A stretch of 64,000 nucleotides of DNA from Liolophura sinensis (taxonomy: Eukaryota > Mollusca > Polyplacophora > Chitonida > Chitonidae), in the NCBI RefSeq assembly GCF_032854445.1, contig NC_088295.1, forward strand, positions 31,676,470-31,740,469, in the 5' to 3' direction. Under the pieces are notes generated by a model that was not told the origin of the DNA, did not search any database, and saw only the letters and a program-made list of their open reading frames with translations. Both the position numbers and the translations under genes were made by a program. This document shows, in pieces, positions 43,823-58,200 of this stretch (position 1 is the stretch's first letter; every line of letters begins with the position of its first letter).

Positions 43823-45689
43823 CAATTTGATAGCTGTATCTAAGAAACATTGTTGTCTAATTTGGTTTATATCTATTCCAGATATTTGATGTCAAGGCAG
43901 TAGTTTAATATCCCGCACAGAGCTGTATACACTGGGGTGGCGAACTGAAATTATTCCCAACAAACGGAACACAACCAAGGGCGATTGCTGCTTTAAAAAA
44001 ATTTCAACTATAACCCCTACACAATACACGGATTTGGTAGTCACAAAAATGTGAATTTTGTCTTCACATTTCAATGGGAAAACTTTTCCGTCAGAATAAA
44101 GGTATGTAGTGTGTTGTTCATGCTTGTCTTTGTGGCGATGATTTGTGGGCAAAGCTACAGTTTATTACCGTGCTCACTCATTACAAGAGAACAAGGGTCA
44201 ATTCTACGTTGACCCAAGTCGACCTTCCGCAGGAATATGTACCCATTTAGTTCCATGCCGTCTTGCTTTCGTGGATATTTATACAGACGCATTGTCGACA
44301 ATACAAATATGAATACAATGAATAATGACGTGTGAACACAACCTTTATTTACTAAGTGTATATTGCTTTTTTACCATCATAATCTATAAACATATCCTGT
44401 TGTAAATCTATGGTATTCTCAATTTTTACTTTAATACTACTTTGCACTGAATGTTTCATTCTGCACCAATACATACTTTTTGTGGAGGTTTCCTCACTGT
44501 GCGTGTTACCGAATCGTATAGCCTTCTTAGGACAAGCCTAACTCGCATTCGAATATTAATTCGTAATAACCTAGTCTGTTTAGACTGAATTAAATGCCGT
44601 CAAATGTTTGGATTGTAATGTGGGCTTTACGAACAAAAATGACACTGTAGGCAGACAACGACGTTACATCGACGTTTCTGTGGCCCTAAAACAGATTCGC
44701 ATCATTACATCGGTTAAGTTCACAAGAATGTTGTTCAGACCTGAGCAAAAAGTTGTACAAATCGTTATGTAGCGCCAATGACGACGATATAATGTGGTCC
44801 ATACCAAGCTCATCTCCCAGCGGAAATGTATGACTGCATTTAATTCAGAGCAAAATTAAAATGAAATACCCAACATTTTTATGTTTTCTTTCCGTTTATA
44901 AAGAAAATTAGGGTAAAGAAAGGGATGAAAAGAGGGGTAGAGAACCTTACTTCTTTGTTTTGTCTAAAAGAATATGTGAGAGTTTATGTTACAATATGCT
45001 GAACGGTTTCCAGCAACGCATAATGTTACCTTATGAGTCAAATGTACTTGGTTGAAGATAACATCCGACTCACCTGTTGAATGAAACACTTTGACGGAGA
45101 ATCATATGCTCAGCTTTATTTTCACCAGTGTGGTAGGTCAGATTGTTAAGGTATTGCGCAGTGTTGACGATGACACATGCTGTATTGATCGATAGGTAAT
45201 GGTCGCCATGTCCCAGTAAAGATGAAGAAAATTTAACAAACGGACATAGAAATTTATAACATGGACAAAGATTTTCAACTACCAAGTCGTGTTTCAAAAG
45301 GGTTGCTGTGAAAAGGACGCCTTGTTTCAGATAGAGATGCAAAGCAACGGTCAAGAAAGCTGACTTTATTTCAGCAGATCAGAATGCAAAACAGCGGGCA
45401 AGGAAGTTCATAGAGTTTCATCAGATAGGCACAAGAATAATAAAAAAAAATATAGTTACCAATAAAGTGTCTTCGTTTTTAAATGATGCTATATGCCCCC
45501 AAAAGCGTTTGCATAGCTTTAGGTTATGAACAATGCATGTAGCGGATTTGGTGCTAATGTATACTGATGAATAAACGGTAGTGATTGTTCTTCAATGCAT
45601 ACAAACATAGTGAACTTGTAATGATATTAAACCAGCTGGTTTAAACGCAATTCTTCACACGTCGTCCTTGGATGGTCATGACTTTCTGT

Positions 45690-45792
45690 GGTTCTGTTTG
45701 GTTTCCTCTCACAATAATGCTGGCCGCCGTCGTCTAAGTGAAATATTCTGGAGTATGGAGTAAACCTCCAACCAAATTAATAAATGAATAAG
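45690..45792 (+). mobile_element. SINE-1 3' fragment
   Basis: TTTGGTTTCCTCTCACAATA, ATGCTGGCCGCCGTCGTCTA, AGTGAAATATTCTGGAGTAT, CCAACCAAATTAATAAATG. Confidence 0.8.
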
Positions 45793-46224
45793 CCGTCACT
45801 CGAGTAAACAATAATACTTCAGTGCCTTGCGACGAAATCATAGATAGTACCAGTTAAGTTTATTTGGTGATGTCTTACTTCACCAAATGACAAATTTGAT
45901 ACGATGTTCGTCACATTCTCTCTGATTATATACAGTGAGATGTTAATGTGATACATAAAAATACAAAATGGTTTTGTTTAAAAAAAATATTAGGTAAATA
46001 AGCAACGTTCGCTAGTTCTAAAACCTCCCAATGCTGACTAGTTAGTTGGCTACTGTCTACATATCTATCGAAATGACCTGCAAAGTTTTGTTATTGGTTG
46101 ATAAATATAGGGTATATAATTAAAGCAGTATAGGTTTGTATCAGTTACATATCTAAATGAACCATTTTCAGCGAATTACCGGTAAATAATACCTCTACAC
46201 TCAGGAAGATGACGATGCTGGTGA

Positions 46225-49200
46225 TCAAATGAGCGGGGACATCTGAACTTCGACGTTTGTCGCCCTCTCTTGGGGATTCGATCTGCAAACAGGAAAACAT
46301 GAATCATTAACAGATGTTGAATATATGAATTCCATCCATCGATACATGTCAGATCAGAGAACAACTGCGGACAAATCACGCTACTGTGACGTAACCGCAC
46401 TTTCTCTGCGTCATGCGCACTGTCATACTCCAGTTGAAAGCGCCAGCATTGGCCTTTGTTTTAAACATGACATTCCTGTTAAATAGTTCAGAACGAACAC
46501 TTGTTTCTTCACACAACCGAGAAATCAATGGAAGCCAACGGTCCATTTAAGAAAACGGCAAACACTAATTCCTGGTATGCCTTTGGTGTGAATACGTCCC
46601 GCGGGGAGCAAAACGGATAAAAATAGCTAGGAATTTACATGGCATGAGCACATGTGGAACGGATCTAGCGTTAGAATGATTTTTGTATATCTGGCCGGGT
46701 ATTGGTTGGTTTAATGTCCCAAAGATCTTATCAATAAGGTTTTTCTTTTTAAATGGATCGAATTTTTCCTTTTGCCCGTTAGAATATGCGCAATTCCAGG
46801 CCATGAAAACCAAAACCACCCGATCCACATAGCAGATTTTAACGCCTTGTCAAATGAATGGCACTGTGGAAAACTTTGCATAACGCATTATGGGCCATTT
46901 AGACCATCCGGGTCATGCACGTGCCTACAGGCACCAAAGCTGTTACATATATTTCTACCCTGCAACTACACCGTGGATGAATCGCTCCATTGCTTAGAGT
47001 AAAAAAATATGTAAAAATAAATAAAAATAAATCATCCACGTGGAGATAACCCACAGAAGTGCCCAGGCTATATATTTTCCTGATATACCATAATGTGGCA
47101 GAAAAGTGATTTCAATAAAATAGTTTGATAAACTATAATTTTTTTCTTGTATCGTGATTTCTTAATATCCTTAGAAAATTACACAGAATAAGGCACCACA
47201 TTGGTTGGATATATCAGGACATAATATATAACCAGCCACAGGATTGGCTCTGGTTCCTTGGAAGGCCAGCAACATGGCGTCTCGTCTGCTTGGAAATTTG
47301 CTGCAAAACAAAGGTGGAAACTCCTGTGAGTGAGTACTTGGATAACATGATATTACGTATAAATTGTACACATCAAACGAGGTATCATGGGATGCTGGTT
47401 CAAATGAAAAAACATCCCAAGATAACTAAATGCATTGTCTAACTATTTCTGCATGTTGGAGTATATCACTGAGCATACATTCACAGCATGTAGAGAAGTA
47501 CAATGTATAAACACTGAAGTGTCGGAAAGACAAAACAGGATATCCGCGAAGCCTTTGGACGCTTTTACTTAAACAATTGGTAGAAAGGAAAAATGTGACT
47601 AGCTTTTTTCATTTATGGACTTGCTTTAACAGTCCGTATAATCTATGTATTTATTATTTATTTGATTGGTCTTGTACGTCGTACTGACGAATATTTCACT
47701 TCTTTGAAGGTGACCTTTATTATGGTGGGAAGAAACCCGGAGGAAAACCCACGATCATTTACAAGCTGCTGTCAGAACTTCCTACAGCCTACCGCATCAT
47801 ACCTAAGGCCAGTTTTGAGATCTTCTACTGTTTCCGGCATCGGTTTTCCCTTAGTCTCCGGTAGGAAGATATTGAGTAACCCAGCAAATATAGACAATCC
47901 TCCATAGAATATCATCGGTAAAGCGACCCCTATGGGACCGTCCGTATAGCCCTCCTGCGAACGACAAAAACAGGTCAGCTCATCAAAGACTTACTGAATG
48001 AGATATGGATTTCATGAGAAATAAGGCTGCGCTGTAGAACGCTGAAGATTATGATAATCTATTTTTAATAACGCTCAAAGAAGAAAATAGTCTTTGTGTA
48101 CGATACTGACTTCAGACACATTTATGTTATATCGTGGATATACTTACCAGGTGAGCAATGTAAGGGGCCACAACTCCTCCGATCCTTGCGAAGGTCGCAC
48201 TGGCCCCAATGCCACGACTTCGAATAGTCGTTGGTACTAGTTCAGAAGTAAACGTATAGAGTGTGGTAAACGCCATGGCAGCTCCGAACTTACCAACCAG
48301 TTCCAATGCCAGAACAGGTGTTGCAGTCTCTGAAACACATGTGAACGCAGAAGTTAAGAAGATATGTCAGAATGGCCAGACAGAGAAATGTAATGCCCTG
48401 ACGAAAACATCAAATAAGTCATTATTGTGAGACTATTTGTAAGTATTTAAAGCAAGAACATAATTGATAAAAATACAGGATGCAAAACGATATTCATTTT
48501 GGTAATAAGTAATGTTTCACAATGGGGCAATCTTTGATATCCGCCGTTTTTACTTATGTATTTCATGGTTGTTTAACGACATACTGGCGAGGTTCAGATA
48601 TGCACACCGTATTGTTAGAACACAAACTTTAGACTGTGTACTCGGCCAAATGAGCGTAGCTCACTGGTTGTAATTACAAAGGGGGCCTTTGAGGCCGAGG
48701 TGATTAGCGTGCCAGCACGGTGCAATGACCAAGGAGAAAATGCGGTCAGCTCATGCTGGCTTCCTTTCCGGCGTGGGAAGGTATGCTGGCAATCTACGGG
48801 TGATCGTGGGTTTTATCCGGGTTCTGTCGGGTTTCTTCTCACCACAATGATGGCCGCCGTCGTGTAATTGAAATATTCTTGAGTACAGTGTAAAACACCA
48901 ATCAGACAAACAAATATAGTCACCAAAACCCTACAAACAGTGAGAGCTGGGGCGTTGGTTTTGTCCAGCAGTCTATGTAAGGACTTCCAGAATCTAGGGT
49001 AATTACCTTGACCACCATAAAGCAGTGGGAAAATGGTTGATATACAAGCAAATCCACCAAAGCACATGGCCAGACACATGACGATTCTGCGTCCCACAAA
49101 TTTGAGGAGAATCATGTCTAAGACGTAAGCTGGGAATTCCATGAGGGAGAAGAGGAAGAGATTAAGATAGGGATTTCCCAGCGTGTCCATACTGTGAAGG

Positions 49201-52200
49201 GATAGACCGTAAAACATCAGGCTGACGGCAAACCTGAAAGGTAAACCAATGTCAACTGAAATCGGGACTGATGTGAGGAATCGGGTAATTTTTAAGATAA
49301 AACAATGCAGAAGCATTTAAACTTATATTGTAGCTAGCTTTTGGTTAATAATGTTCAGAACTGTATCATGATCGCTTTCTACTTTACACTATTTGAATTA
49401 AAAATTATACCATTTCCATGTAAATGTCAGTTTAATGATACCTTGCAGATGTACTTGTTTTTCTGTTTGCGCTCAAATGCATGCGCTCCACGTATAACAA
49501 GTTATAAGGATCTACATAATCCTTTAACAACTTAACGTGTTTAATGGCTGTCAATCATATAGCTAAGTAGAGCTTACCAGTTGATGAAGATGAAAGCAAA
49601 TCGCCAGGTAACCCGCCAAGACTTAAAAACGGCCAGAATGCTCTCCTTTGGTTCTTTTTCTTCTTCTAGCATGTCAACAGTCTTATCTTCAAGCGCCTTT
49701 CCGTTCACCTTGGCCAGACGCTGTACAGTCTTTAAGGCCTCTTTCTTCCGCCCATTTTGTAGAAGCCATCGTGGTGATTCGGGCACCAGCCTGTGGGGAA
49801 AGCAATGCCGGAAAATGTTTGCAGGTATGTAATACTCAGAAAATTAGATTATAATCATTTTCCTACATTCCTATCAAGGATTTTAGAATAAGATTTGCCA
49901 GAAAGCCATAGAAAGGATGCCTATTCACGCGATGATAATATTTTAACGTTTATTTTGAGTTTTCAGGCATTTCTCAAGCGTTACATGTTTATGGCAGACC
50001 TATGGAAATGACAAATGAAGCTCTACTATGGTGGGCTCTATACCCTGCTTACAAGAACCTATACCGACTTAGAGAGGTGATACCGGAAAAGGAGATTTTT
50101 GCCAAAAAAATAATCAGCTGAAGATACCAGCCAACTTGTTTTCGGCTTGTATGGTGTGTCCACATACGTCACATGTGGGAAAGACCGTCAGCAACTGGTC
50201 AAAGGTCGGTGGTTTACCCAGGGCATGTCCAGTCTAACTTTTGCTGTTATTTTAGAAAAGCCGAGATAGTGACCTTTCACAAATTATCAGCCTCGATCAC
50301 GTGTTACAGCTCAAAATCGGTAATCGCCTAAAGGTGATGAAGCGCATCCCGTTATAGCTTTTCTATATATAAGTATTACAGATACGAGTCTGATATTTAC
50401 TGAAAGGCAATAATTTGAGATCTTCTCGGTAAATATACACAATCTGATTTGATTAGCTAATATTGATTTTTGTCCCAAATTCCCGTATATCCTTTCGAAG
50501 TTTGTAAAGTCGAATTCCGGCAAGAATTGTTACCTACCAGAGGCAGGGAAGAAGTAAAGCATTGGGAATTATAAGAACGGTGATGGTGAGGTTACGGTCA
50601 CGGAGCAGGTACCCGACCCCAGCTACAGAGCATTCACCCAGGGCGAAGAAGAAATCCAGCACCGTGCCGGCGTAATATCGTTTACTGGGTCCTGTCACCT
50701 CCATTCCTACAACACACCCAAGAATTCTGGAAGATTAATTCATACCATTGTAATGGAAACCTTTGGGATTTTCGTGGGTTAAACGATTTGTGCATTACGG
50801 AACCTGTTAACTGTAGGGGTTATAGAAAGGGAATATAACCTAAAAATAATATGTATGGAATGTCGTAAAAGCATCCAAGAAAACAATTGCGCCGCAGTTA
50901 TATCTTAAAACAAAAGCAAGACATTCTACGAAAACAACAATTGTACATAAAATCATCCGACTTTAACAAACATAATATGCAGTCTGATGATTTCCTATTT
51001 AGACATTTTAATTATTGTCGTGTCGAAAATAACACATTTTATAATCTTGTATTTCTTGCTTGATTATTCTGTGCAGGAAGACGCGCGGATGGTGGTAGAA
51101 AACTCACCGATGACAAAAATGGAATTGTAGACGCCTGCGTTGGAAGCCCCGAGAAAGGCCAAAGCGAAGCAGAGAGGGATCGTCTCATTGACCCAGGCGC
51201 AGATAAAACCACTGACAACAGACAAGGCAAGGGAGAGGATTATCAGCTTCTTCCTGCCGAACCTGTGAAATAAAAGCAGACTCACAGGTAACCGGTAAAT
51301 TCCAACATGTTGACATATTCGTAGTGCTGTCTCACTATTACGCCATGTGGAGGATACCAGCCAACATGTCTTGTCAAAGGTCAGTGGTTTACAAGAGACG
51401 CTCCATAACCACTCCGTTACATGAGTTTCTTCTTCGTCGTACTAGCGGAGCTATATTTATTTAAAACGTTAAAGCAATTCCGACTGATCAGTGGAGAGAG
51501 AAAATCACTATCTGCTAAATAGTGCTAAACTAAAGGTACTAAAATAACAATTACTAAACGTACACATTTCATGTACAGTAACCACATTTATATATTTCAC
51601 TTATACGATAGCTGCCCTGATTATGGCTAGAGGAGAGCGACGCCGGTGGCAAAGTATCTGACAATCGCTGTAGTATAACGGCGAGATTAATACACGAAAC
51701 CTGATTGGCCAACAAGGACCTGCTATACTGGTTAGCACGCTGGAGCAGCGCAATGACTCATTGGTCATTGGTTCATGCCCGATTTATGCCCACTATATTG
51801 TGGAGTCAAACACCAGTCAAATAATCGATAAATCATTGGCGAATTGTCTGTAGTGTACAAGAACTGGGACCAGCTCCGTGTAACCAGCTGAGTTGAGCTG
51901 AATCGCGTTTAAACATACACGGGAGCTGAAAACTCAACTCAACCAGATTGGTTTGTTGGGCCATTGCAAGCGCTAGGGTATGCGGAATAACGGCGCGACT
52001 CAACAGTAATTGGCGTCAGTTGTACTCAGTATGCAGCTCAATCTCCTCATATTGTATTTCCATCGGTGACTAAGGCCAACTCTGGATTATTAGTATAGCC
52101 GCTGTTCAAGCTCTCATGTATGTCAGGCTTTAGGCGCGAGTCCATCCATCTGGTGCCCTTCGGATTTGGCCCTAATCATATATGGCAATATATTAAAACC

Positions 52201-55200
52201 ACGACTAGTTCCAACTCGTACCGATTCCAGTAGTCAAGAACTAATGCAGCAGTCGTTTATGCCGAGCTTAAGACGACTAAAGTACCTAGCATGCGGTAGG
52301 GATAATTAACGACGCAGTTTCAATTTCCTGTAAAAGAAAGTAAATTTGGCATATTTAAAAACTAGGCCTTTTTTAAAAACTAACCAATTGTTTTAGTACT
52401 GAAATTTAAATAATTCTATTAGGTAGATCCCACATTATAATGTGGATACAAATGTGTACTTTGTCGAAGCTTACTGATTTAACTAAAATGTAAGATGCCA
52501 TTGAAAGCCTCTATAATATGGTGTTCTGTGTTGTGTAATTTTGTTTTAGCCAAACCTGCCAGACAAAAAAACGAAGAATTCCTATAAATATTGATCCTTT
52601 GCTGCTCATAGATAATGGCGATGAGCAAGCAATGGCTCTGGCTTCCACATTAGTGGAAATTTTCCATTATAGACAGATTGCCCCAGGTGCTTTACCTTGA
52701 AATGTTTCATCCATACGAGCCTGGCAAGACCAGAGCACGTAGCTAAGTGTTACTGGTGAATCACTGTCCCAGGCACGTTGGTTATTTTCCACAATCTGGC
52801 GTATCGAGGCATCGTCAGGCAGCATTGGCTCACTTTATGTTTGATATATGATTTAAAACTGGAGAGAATAGATGTCACTATTCACAATGTGAATTCACGG
52901 TGAATTCACATTTTAATTTCGTATACACTGTATGAAATAAAGACGGTATTTGCAAATTCAACTAAATGCATTCCATGAGTTAAATAAGTGTAACTAGGTG
53001 CTAGAAATTCATAACAGCAGACATGCTATTATCAACGGAATAGTCTATGGACAGAAAATCTTAAATACTGAAGTAATATCGAATAAAATTCATAAATTTT
53101 TGTCGTGGTTGGGAAGATAGGTAATTGAAATAATTATGACTGACAGAAAGTGGGATACGTAATACCATCAAGAAAAGAATCTCTTCAAGAATGTCTCTCC
53201 TTTGATTTTCTCGACAGCCGTTCATCAGACTGACTTTACACTTACCATGTGTACTTGCTGATGTCTTAAGTAAGTGCTCTGTCGAGTATTAAAATCAAGC
53301 CCATAAAGTCAAAGTAGGAACCTCATGACTTGTATTGTTATAATTGGGAAGAGAAGCATCAGCATTAGCAGAAAAGTGCGATAATGAACCCTTGATGAAC
53401 GGATCTCCTTTGATTTTTCCACAACAGTTCATGCGATGGATGAGCCACACCAACCGGGTGTATCACTGAGGAACCAAGGAACTACACCGTATGTAGAGTG
53501 TGCGAAAAATGTGTGTGGAGTTAGGCAATGACATAATTAATAATTTCCAGGTGAAATATAAACACAGTTATCTCAGTTGTGCTTTAATTGCAACTGTTCA
53601 TGAAAATGTCAAGCTGACGTAATAACCATAGATGCTTATACACCCCCTAGCTCCGGTTTAGGAATACTTACAAATCTGAAAAGATGCTGAGCACGACAAC
53701 TCCGATAGCTTTTCCCAGCATGAAGGCCATCTTGACATGAGACCGGAGCGAGCTTCTCTCACACACCATGTCCAGCTGTAGAGTAGGGAACATCGATAAT
53801 TTGTTAGGCAAAATGAAATTATTTTTCATTCGATCAAGTAAACACAACAATGAAATCTACATGCCCGTGACAGTGACATGTAGCAAAAATACATGTTATC
53901 TTAAAGTAAAAAACAGCTAAAATGTGAAGTAAGGTTCATCATACAGACAACTGAAAACTATGTAATAAATACTTCCAATCATTTATTCAGATTTTTGTTT
54001 TGAGAGTGTTGAAAGGCATTTAAATATTTGAAAACTACTGTGGGCTTCACGAGCTATAATGACGGCATCTAGGAACTCTGACGTCACATCACCTTTTTGC
54101 TGATGTTCACCAGAAGAAAGAAAGTTTTTGGAATCTTTATCAGTAATCTTTTACTCATGGGTAAAAAGAGTTATTCCCACATTCAGTGTCGTGATAAAAA
54201 GTTGGACAGAGTTCGCAAAACCTGATGTCTACTTCGATTTTTGTAAGTCTTTTCCTTTAGGAGATTAAAAAACATTTTTATGCATACATTGGACGTAAAT
54301 TGTGGCGAAAACAGAATATGCAATAGACTTAAAAAAGCGGGTACCGAAGAACAGGGCTAAATATATACTTATATATAATTTAGGCCTATACCAAACAAAA
54401 TATTTTTTTTTCATAATACAGCAAATGTTTTTATTGAAAGAGGAGAACTAATCCAATAGCATAAATATGTCGCCAACAAATAAGTTTCTAGTCAGCTATT
54501 ATTTTTACCTATACTTATTTTGAGTTTACCTTGGAAACTGCTGTTGACTCAAAATGAGTTTTATCATACACCCAGCTCTTACAGCTTTCTCTGCGTGGAT
54601 CACCACTGCGCATGCCCCTGGTCTCATTTTCCGGTGGCCATGTATAGATCTTACACTGGTCGTACACTTTGACCCCTCGGATCAGCCTCGTCGGAATGGT
54701 CAGGTTGACGATCCCCTCATGATCCGCATCCTGGATTTTATATGTGTCGTTCTCATAGGACGGAAGGGCGCACCTGTATAATACGAGTCAACATTTTTCT
54801 CATTGTAAAACTAGGGCAGCGACGACAGTGTGACAGCTGTAACTCATGAAATACAACCTATTGTCAGTTTACCTCAGTCAGGGTTTTAACTGCTCATATA
54901 AATGCTTAAATAGCAGCCACTCACACACCCCTTAGCAGCCCGGCTTAAGCAGAATTAGGTAAAAAATTGATATCGAAAAGGGGTATTCTAGTCACACTGA
55001 AATAAGTTTTGTTCATATTTAAACTGTAGAGTGGGAAAATCACTGTACCACAAATGTATCTTTCATCCTTATAATTCCGCTACATACAACACGGTAAGTT
55101 ATTTATATGATTTCGGTATAGCTTACATGCCTATTTACATATCTTAACAATTATTAATTCTAATTTTTGGTAGCACTTATTAAATAGAAGTATGTGAATA

Positions 55201-58200
55201 TCTATAAGCATCTCTTTCAAAGATCTAGTGGCTGTGAGATGGTCTCCCAGCAACCAGCGGATGGCTGTGGGTTTTTCCCGGGCTCTGCAATCATAATGCT
55301 GGCCTCCTTCCTATAAGTGAAATATTTGGCGTACAGCGTAAAACACCAATCAAACAAAAAACATAAATTCAAAGATCTGCCAATTCTCCACGGTGACTGC
55401 ATTAACTCACAGTGACTGCATTAACTCACAGTGACTGCATTAACTCACTATACCGCGAAGAACGACATCAAAATTCGACAGAAAAGACAGATTTTAAACA
55501 TGGCCACAGATGACACAGTATAAAGTTTATGTTTTGCCTATAAAGACAATCGTTAAAAATTTTATATGAGCGGCTGTGAGGAGAACATCGATGGGCGCAA
55601 TTTGGCTATTATTTTAGAATTTCACAAGATTTTAGCCTCCTCTGCGTACATGTTAGAGCTCAAAATAGGTAATGAAGTTTCTTAAATTTAAAAAAGAGGG
55701 TCACTTTATTATTGTTTTTAAACTTTAGAATCATTTTAACACTACAAATATAGTAAATGTACGAGTCATATAATTACTGGAAGACAATAATTTGCTTTTC
55801 GTGGTGAATGCATAATATTTTGATTGAATAGAGAATATGAAAGTATAGCGTCCTCAAACAAAACACAGCTCCCTGCTTGGACCGAAGATGATCATTTTTG
55901 ACCGAGAGTTTTTGACCGGGTTATAAATGATCAACCTTTTCTTTTATAACCATGAAAGATATATGGGCGCTTCGACCAAGTTATATATTCTAATTGGGAA
56001 ATTTACAGATTTGTGCTGGTATTTTAAATTTGCACTTTCTCATGGTATGTCTCTGGGGCTAATTCTTTACCTTACCGTACCTGGTCCTGTTTTCACCATA
56101 AAACGTTTACAAACGCGTGACAAACTGAGCCACACACAAGGATAACTTTGTTGATATAGGGATAGAACAATGCGATGCATATCAGCACACGTCACATTTA
56201 TTAAATATTGCTTTATCAATCCATAGAAAGGGTTAATATGGTGTGTACCTTTACATCGGAATATCACGCTTTGTTGTGATAATTTAGAGTTAGATCTATG
56301 ATTTACTATGACAATAGGCCGCAGAATCGTGTATAGCGAAGTGATAAGGCAACACATTTATATATAAAACTGTGGAATGCAGTATAAAACAAACATTCCT
56401 TCAAAATAACACAGGTGGTTTGTCTGAAAACAATTGGGCACACTAGTTGACAAGAAATTTGTCGCTTGTCAGCAAACAAGGTAAACCGTGTGCATTTAAC
56501 AACTCGTCCATACTGAATGTCACTGTGCTAGGGTTATACTTCCACAGCATGGGGGTGGCTTGACATTTAAATGCCATTTACGACTTAACTTTACCAGTTA
56601 CCTTAATGCCCAGATTATCCAAAAATCTTGCTGGAATGGAAGTCAAGTTAAAAATCCATAGTTTGAAGACAACATCATCACTAACATATCCTGCTTAAGA
56701 AGCATAGTTGTACATGGGTTCAGTAATACTACTAATAATAATGAAGGCTAGGCGAACACTGTCCATAATTGGTTCTTGTATATCTAAACATTTAACAACA
56801 TACTATTTAAATTTTTTGGAAATAAAATACTTAGTTACTTTATAATAATCCAGGCATGTTGATCGAAAGCTTGTGAAACCTTTGACAGTTACATGGTGAT
56901 GACTTCGTTTTTATTATCATCAGTAACAGTTAAGCAAAACTGTTTACACATTATGTTGAGATGAATGTACTGAATCGGAAAATACAATAGTTCACACTTT
57001 ACCGATATACATCGACTATGCTAATCAAAGATTTTTGCGGTGTTGAAAGTAAAAGCCTGTCAAATAACACGTAAATGCACAGCAAATAAAATACATTACG
57101 CTTTTTTGTCTCCCTCTTCCGTTTGTTTTCTGGGTTTCACCCCAACCCGGTGGTAGTTTCTGAAAATCATGTCGTATGCCTTTCACCATCTTAAATTATG
57201 TCCTGTATCTCCATTTGGATATGTCAGCAAGCTGTGGATAGTCATGGATTTCTGTCGGGTACTGCCTCGTTTTCACCATAATGCATGCCACCATCGTATA
57301 AGTGAAATATTTTTGTGTACGGCGTAAAACACCAATCAAATAAATAAATCAAAATATATCTCCTTGTGATATAGGCTAAACATTGTTTTATTTTATTTAC
57401 ACATGCATGAACTGTTTCATTGCCATGGCCCAGTAAAAAAGGACTGCTGTATGGAGAGTAAATCCAGGGGAGTGACCACAGTGTGATAGTTTGCAAGTGG
57501 TTATATTTTATTTTAAGCTTTCACTAGATACTAGTTACTTAAGTCCCTGTCTTAAATAAGCCCGTATTTATATATATTTTCTGGTTAAGAATTGTTTAAT
57601 TAATTAACTTTAGTTGCCTACCACATTATATAACCTATTAATATGTTTAATGGGATATGTAAAATAGCTACCTTAGAGATTAAACTTAGTAAATATTTTC
57701 TTTGTTGAAAGAAGATATGAACCATTCCCAACAGCAAATAGTTCGTCAATTCAATGAGTCATCCTTGTACGAGTTACTTCAGCCTGAATTCGGAATTATG
57801 TAGCGTTCTTGAACTGTCACAGAAATGAATTAATCAAAATCTGACATAAAACAGGATGTTTGTCACGTCTAATGTTTGTTGCACATATACACACCTCTGG
57901 TGTTTTAAAATTATTTATTATTATGCTTTTAAAAATTATTTTTAAAAGCAACGTTTTTCACAGTTCATGGAAAGAAAATTTCTCTAACTCTGTTATTACA
58001 TCATGTTGAAACAATGTGAAATAGAAAATGTACTGCGTATATATATGAACAAAACTTTTCATCTGCTAAACGACTGGCACAATTTGGAAATAAGTAAAGC
58101 ACAAATACATGCATTTTCAAACAGACGGCCATCCTCATTGTCCCTACATTAAAGGAGTTATTTGACGACTTGGCCAGAACAGCCATCTAAACTTAAGCAG

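Larger units (their letters stand above)
42712..46224. other. Intergenic between transporter copies B and C (tail to tail)
   Basis: No gene seen. An AATAAA at 43348-43353 could end copy B transcripts, and TTTATT at about 45859 (AATAAA on the minus strand) could end copy C transcripts. Contains a family-2 SINE (43560-43822) and a SINE-1 fragment (45690-45792). Confidence 0.5.

Noticed and set aside
48813-49316. 167-codon minus-strand frame as one exon
   Set aside because: Only 49007-49233 matches the transporter family; the ends are intron, and part is SINE-1 sequence.
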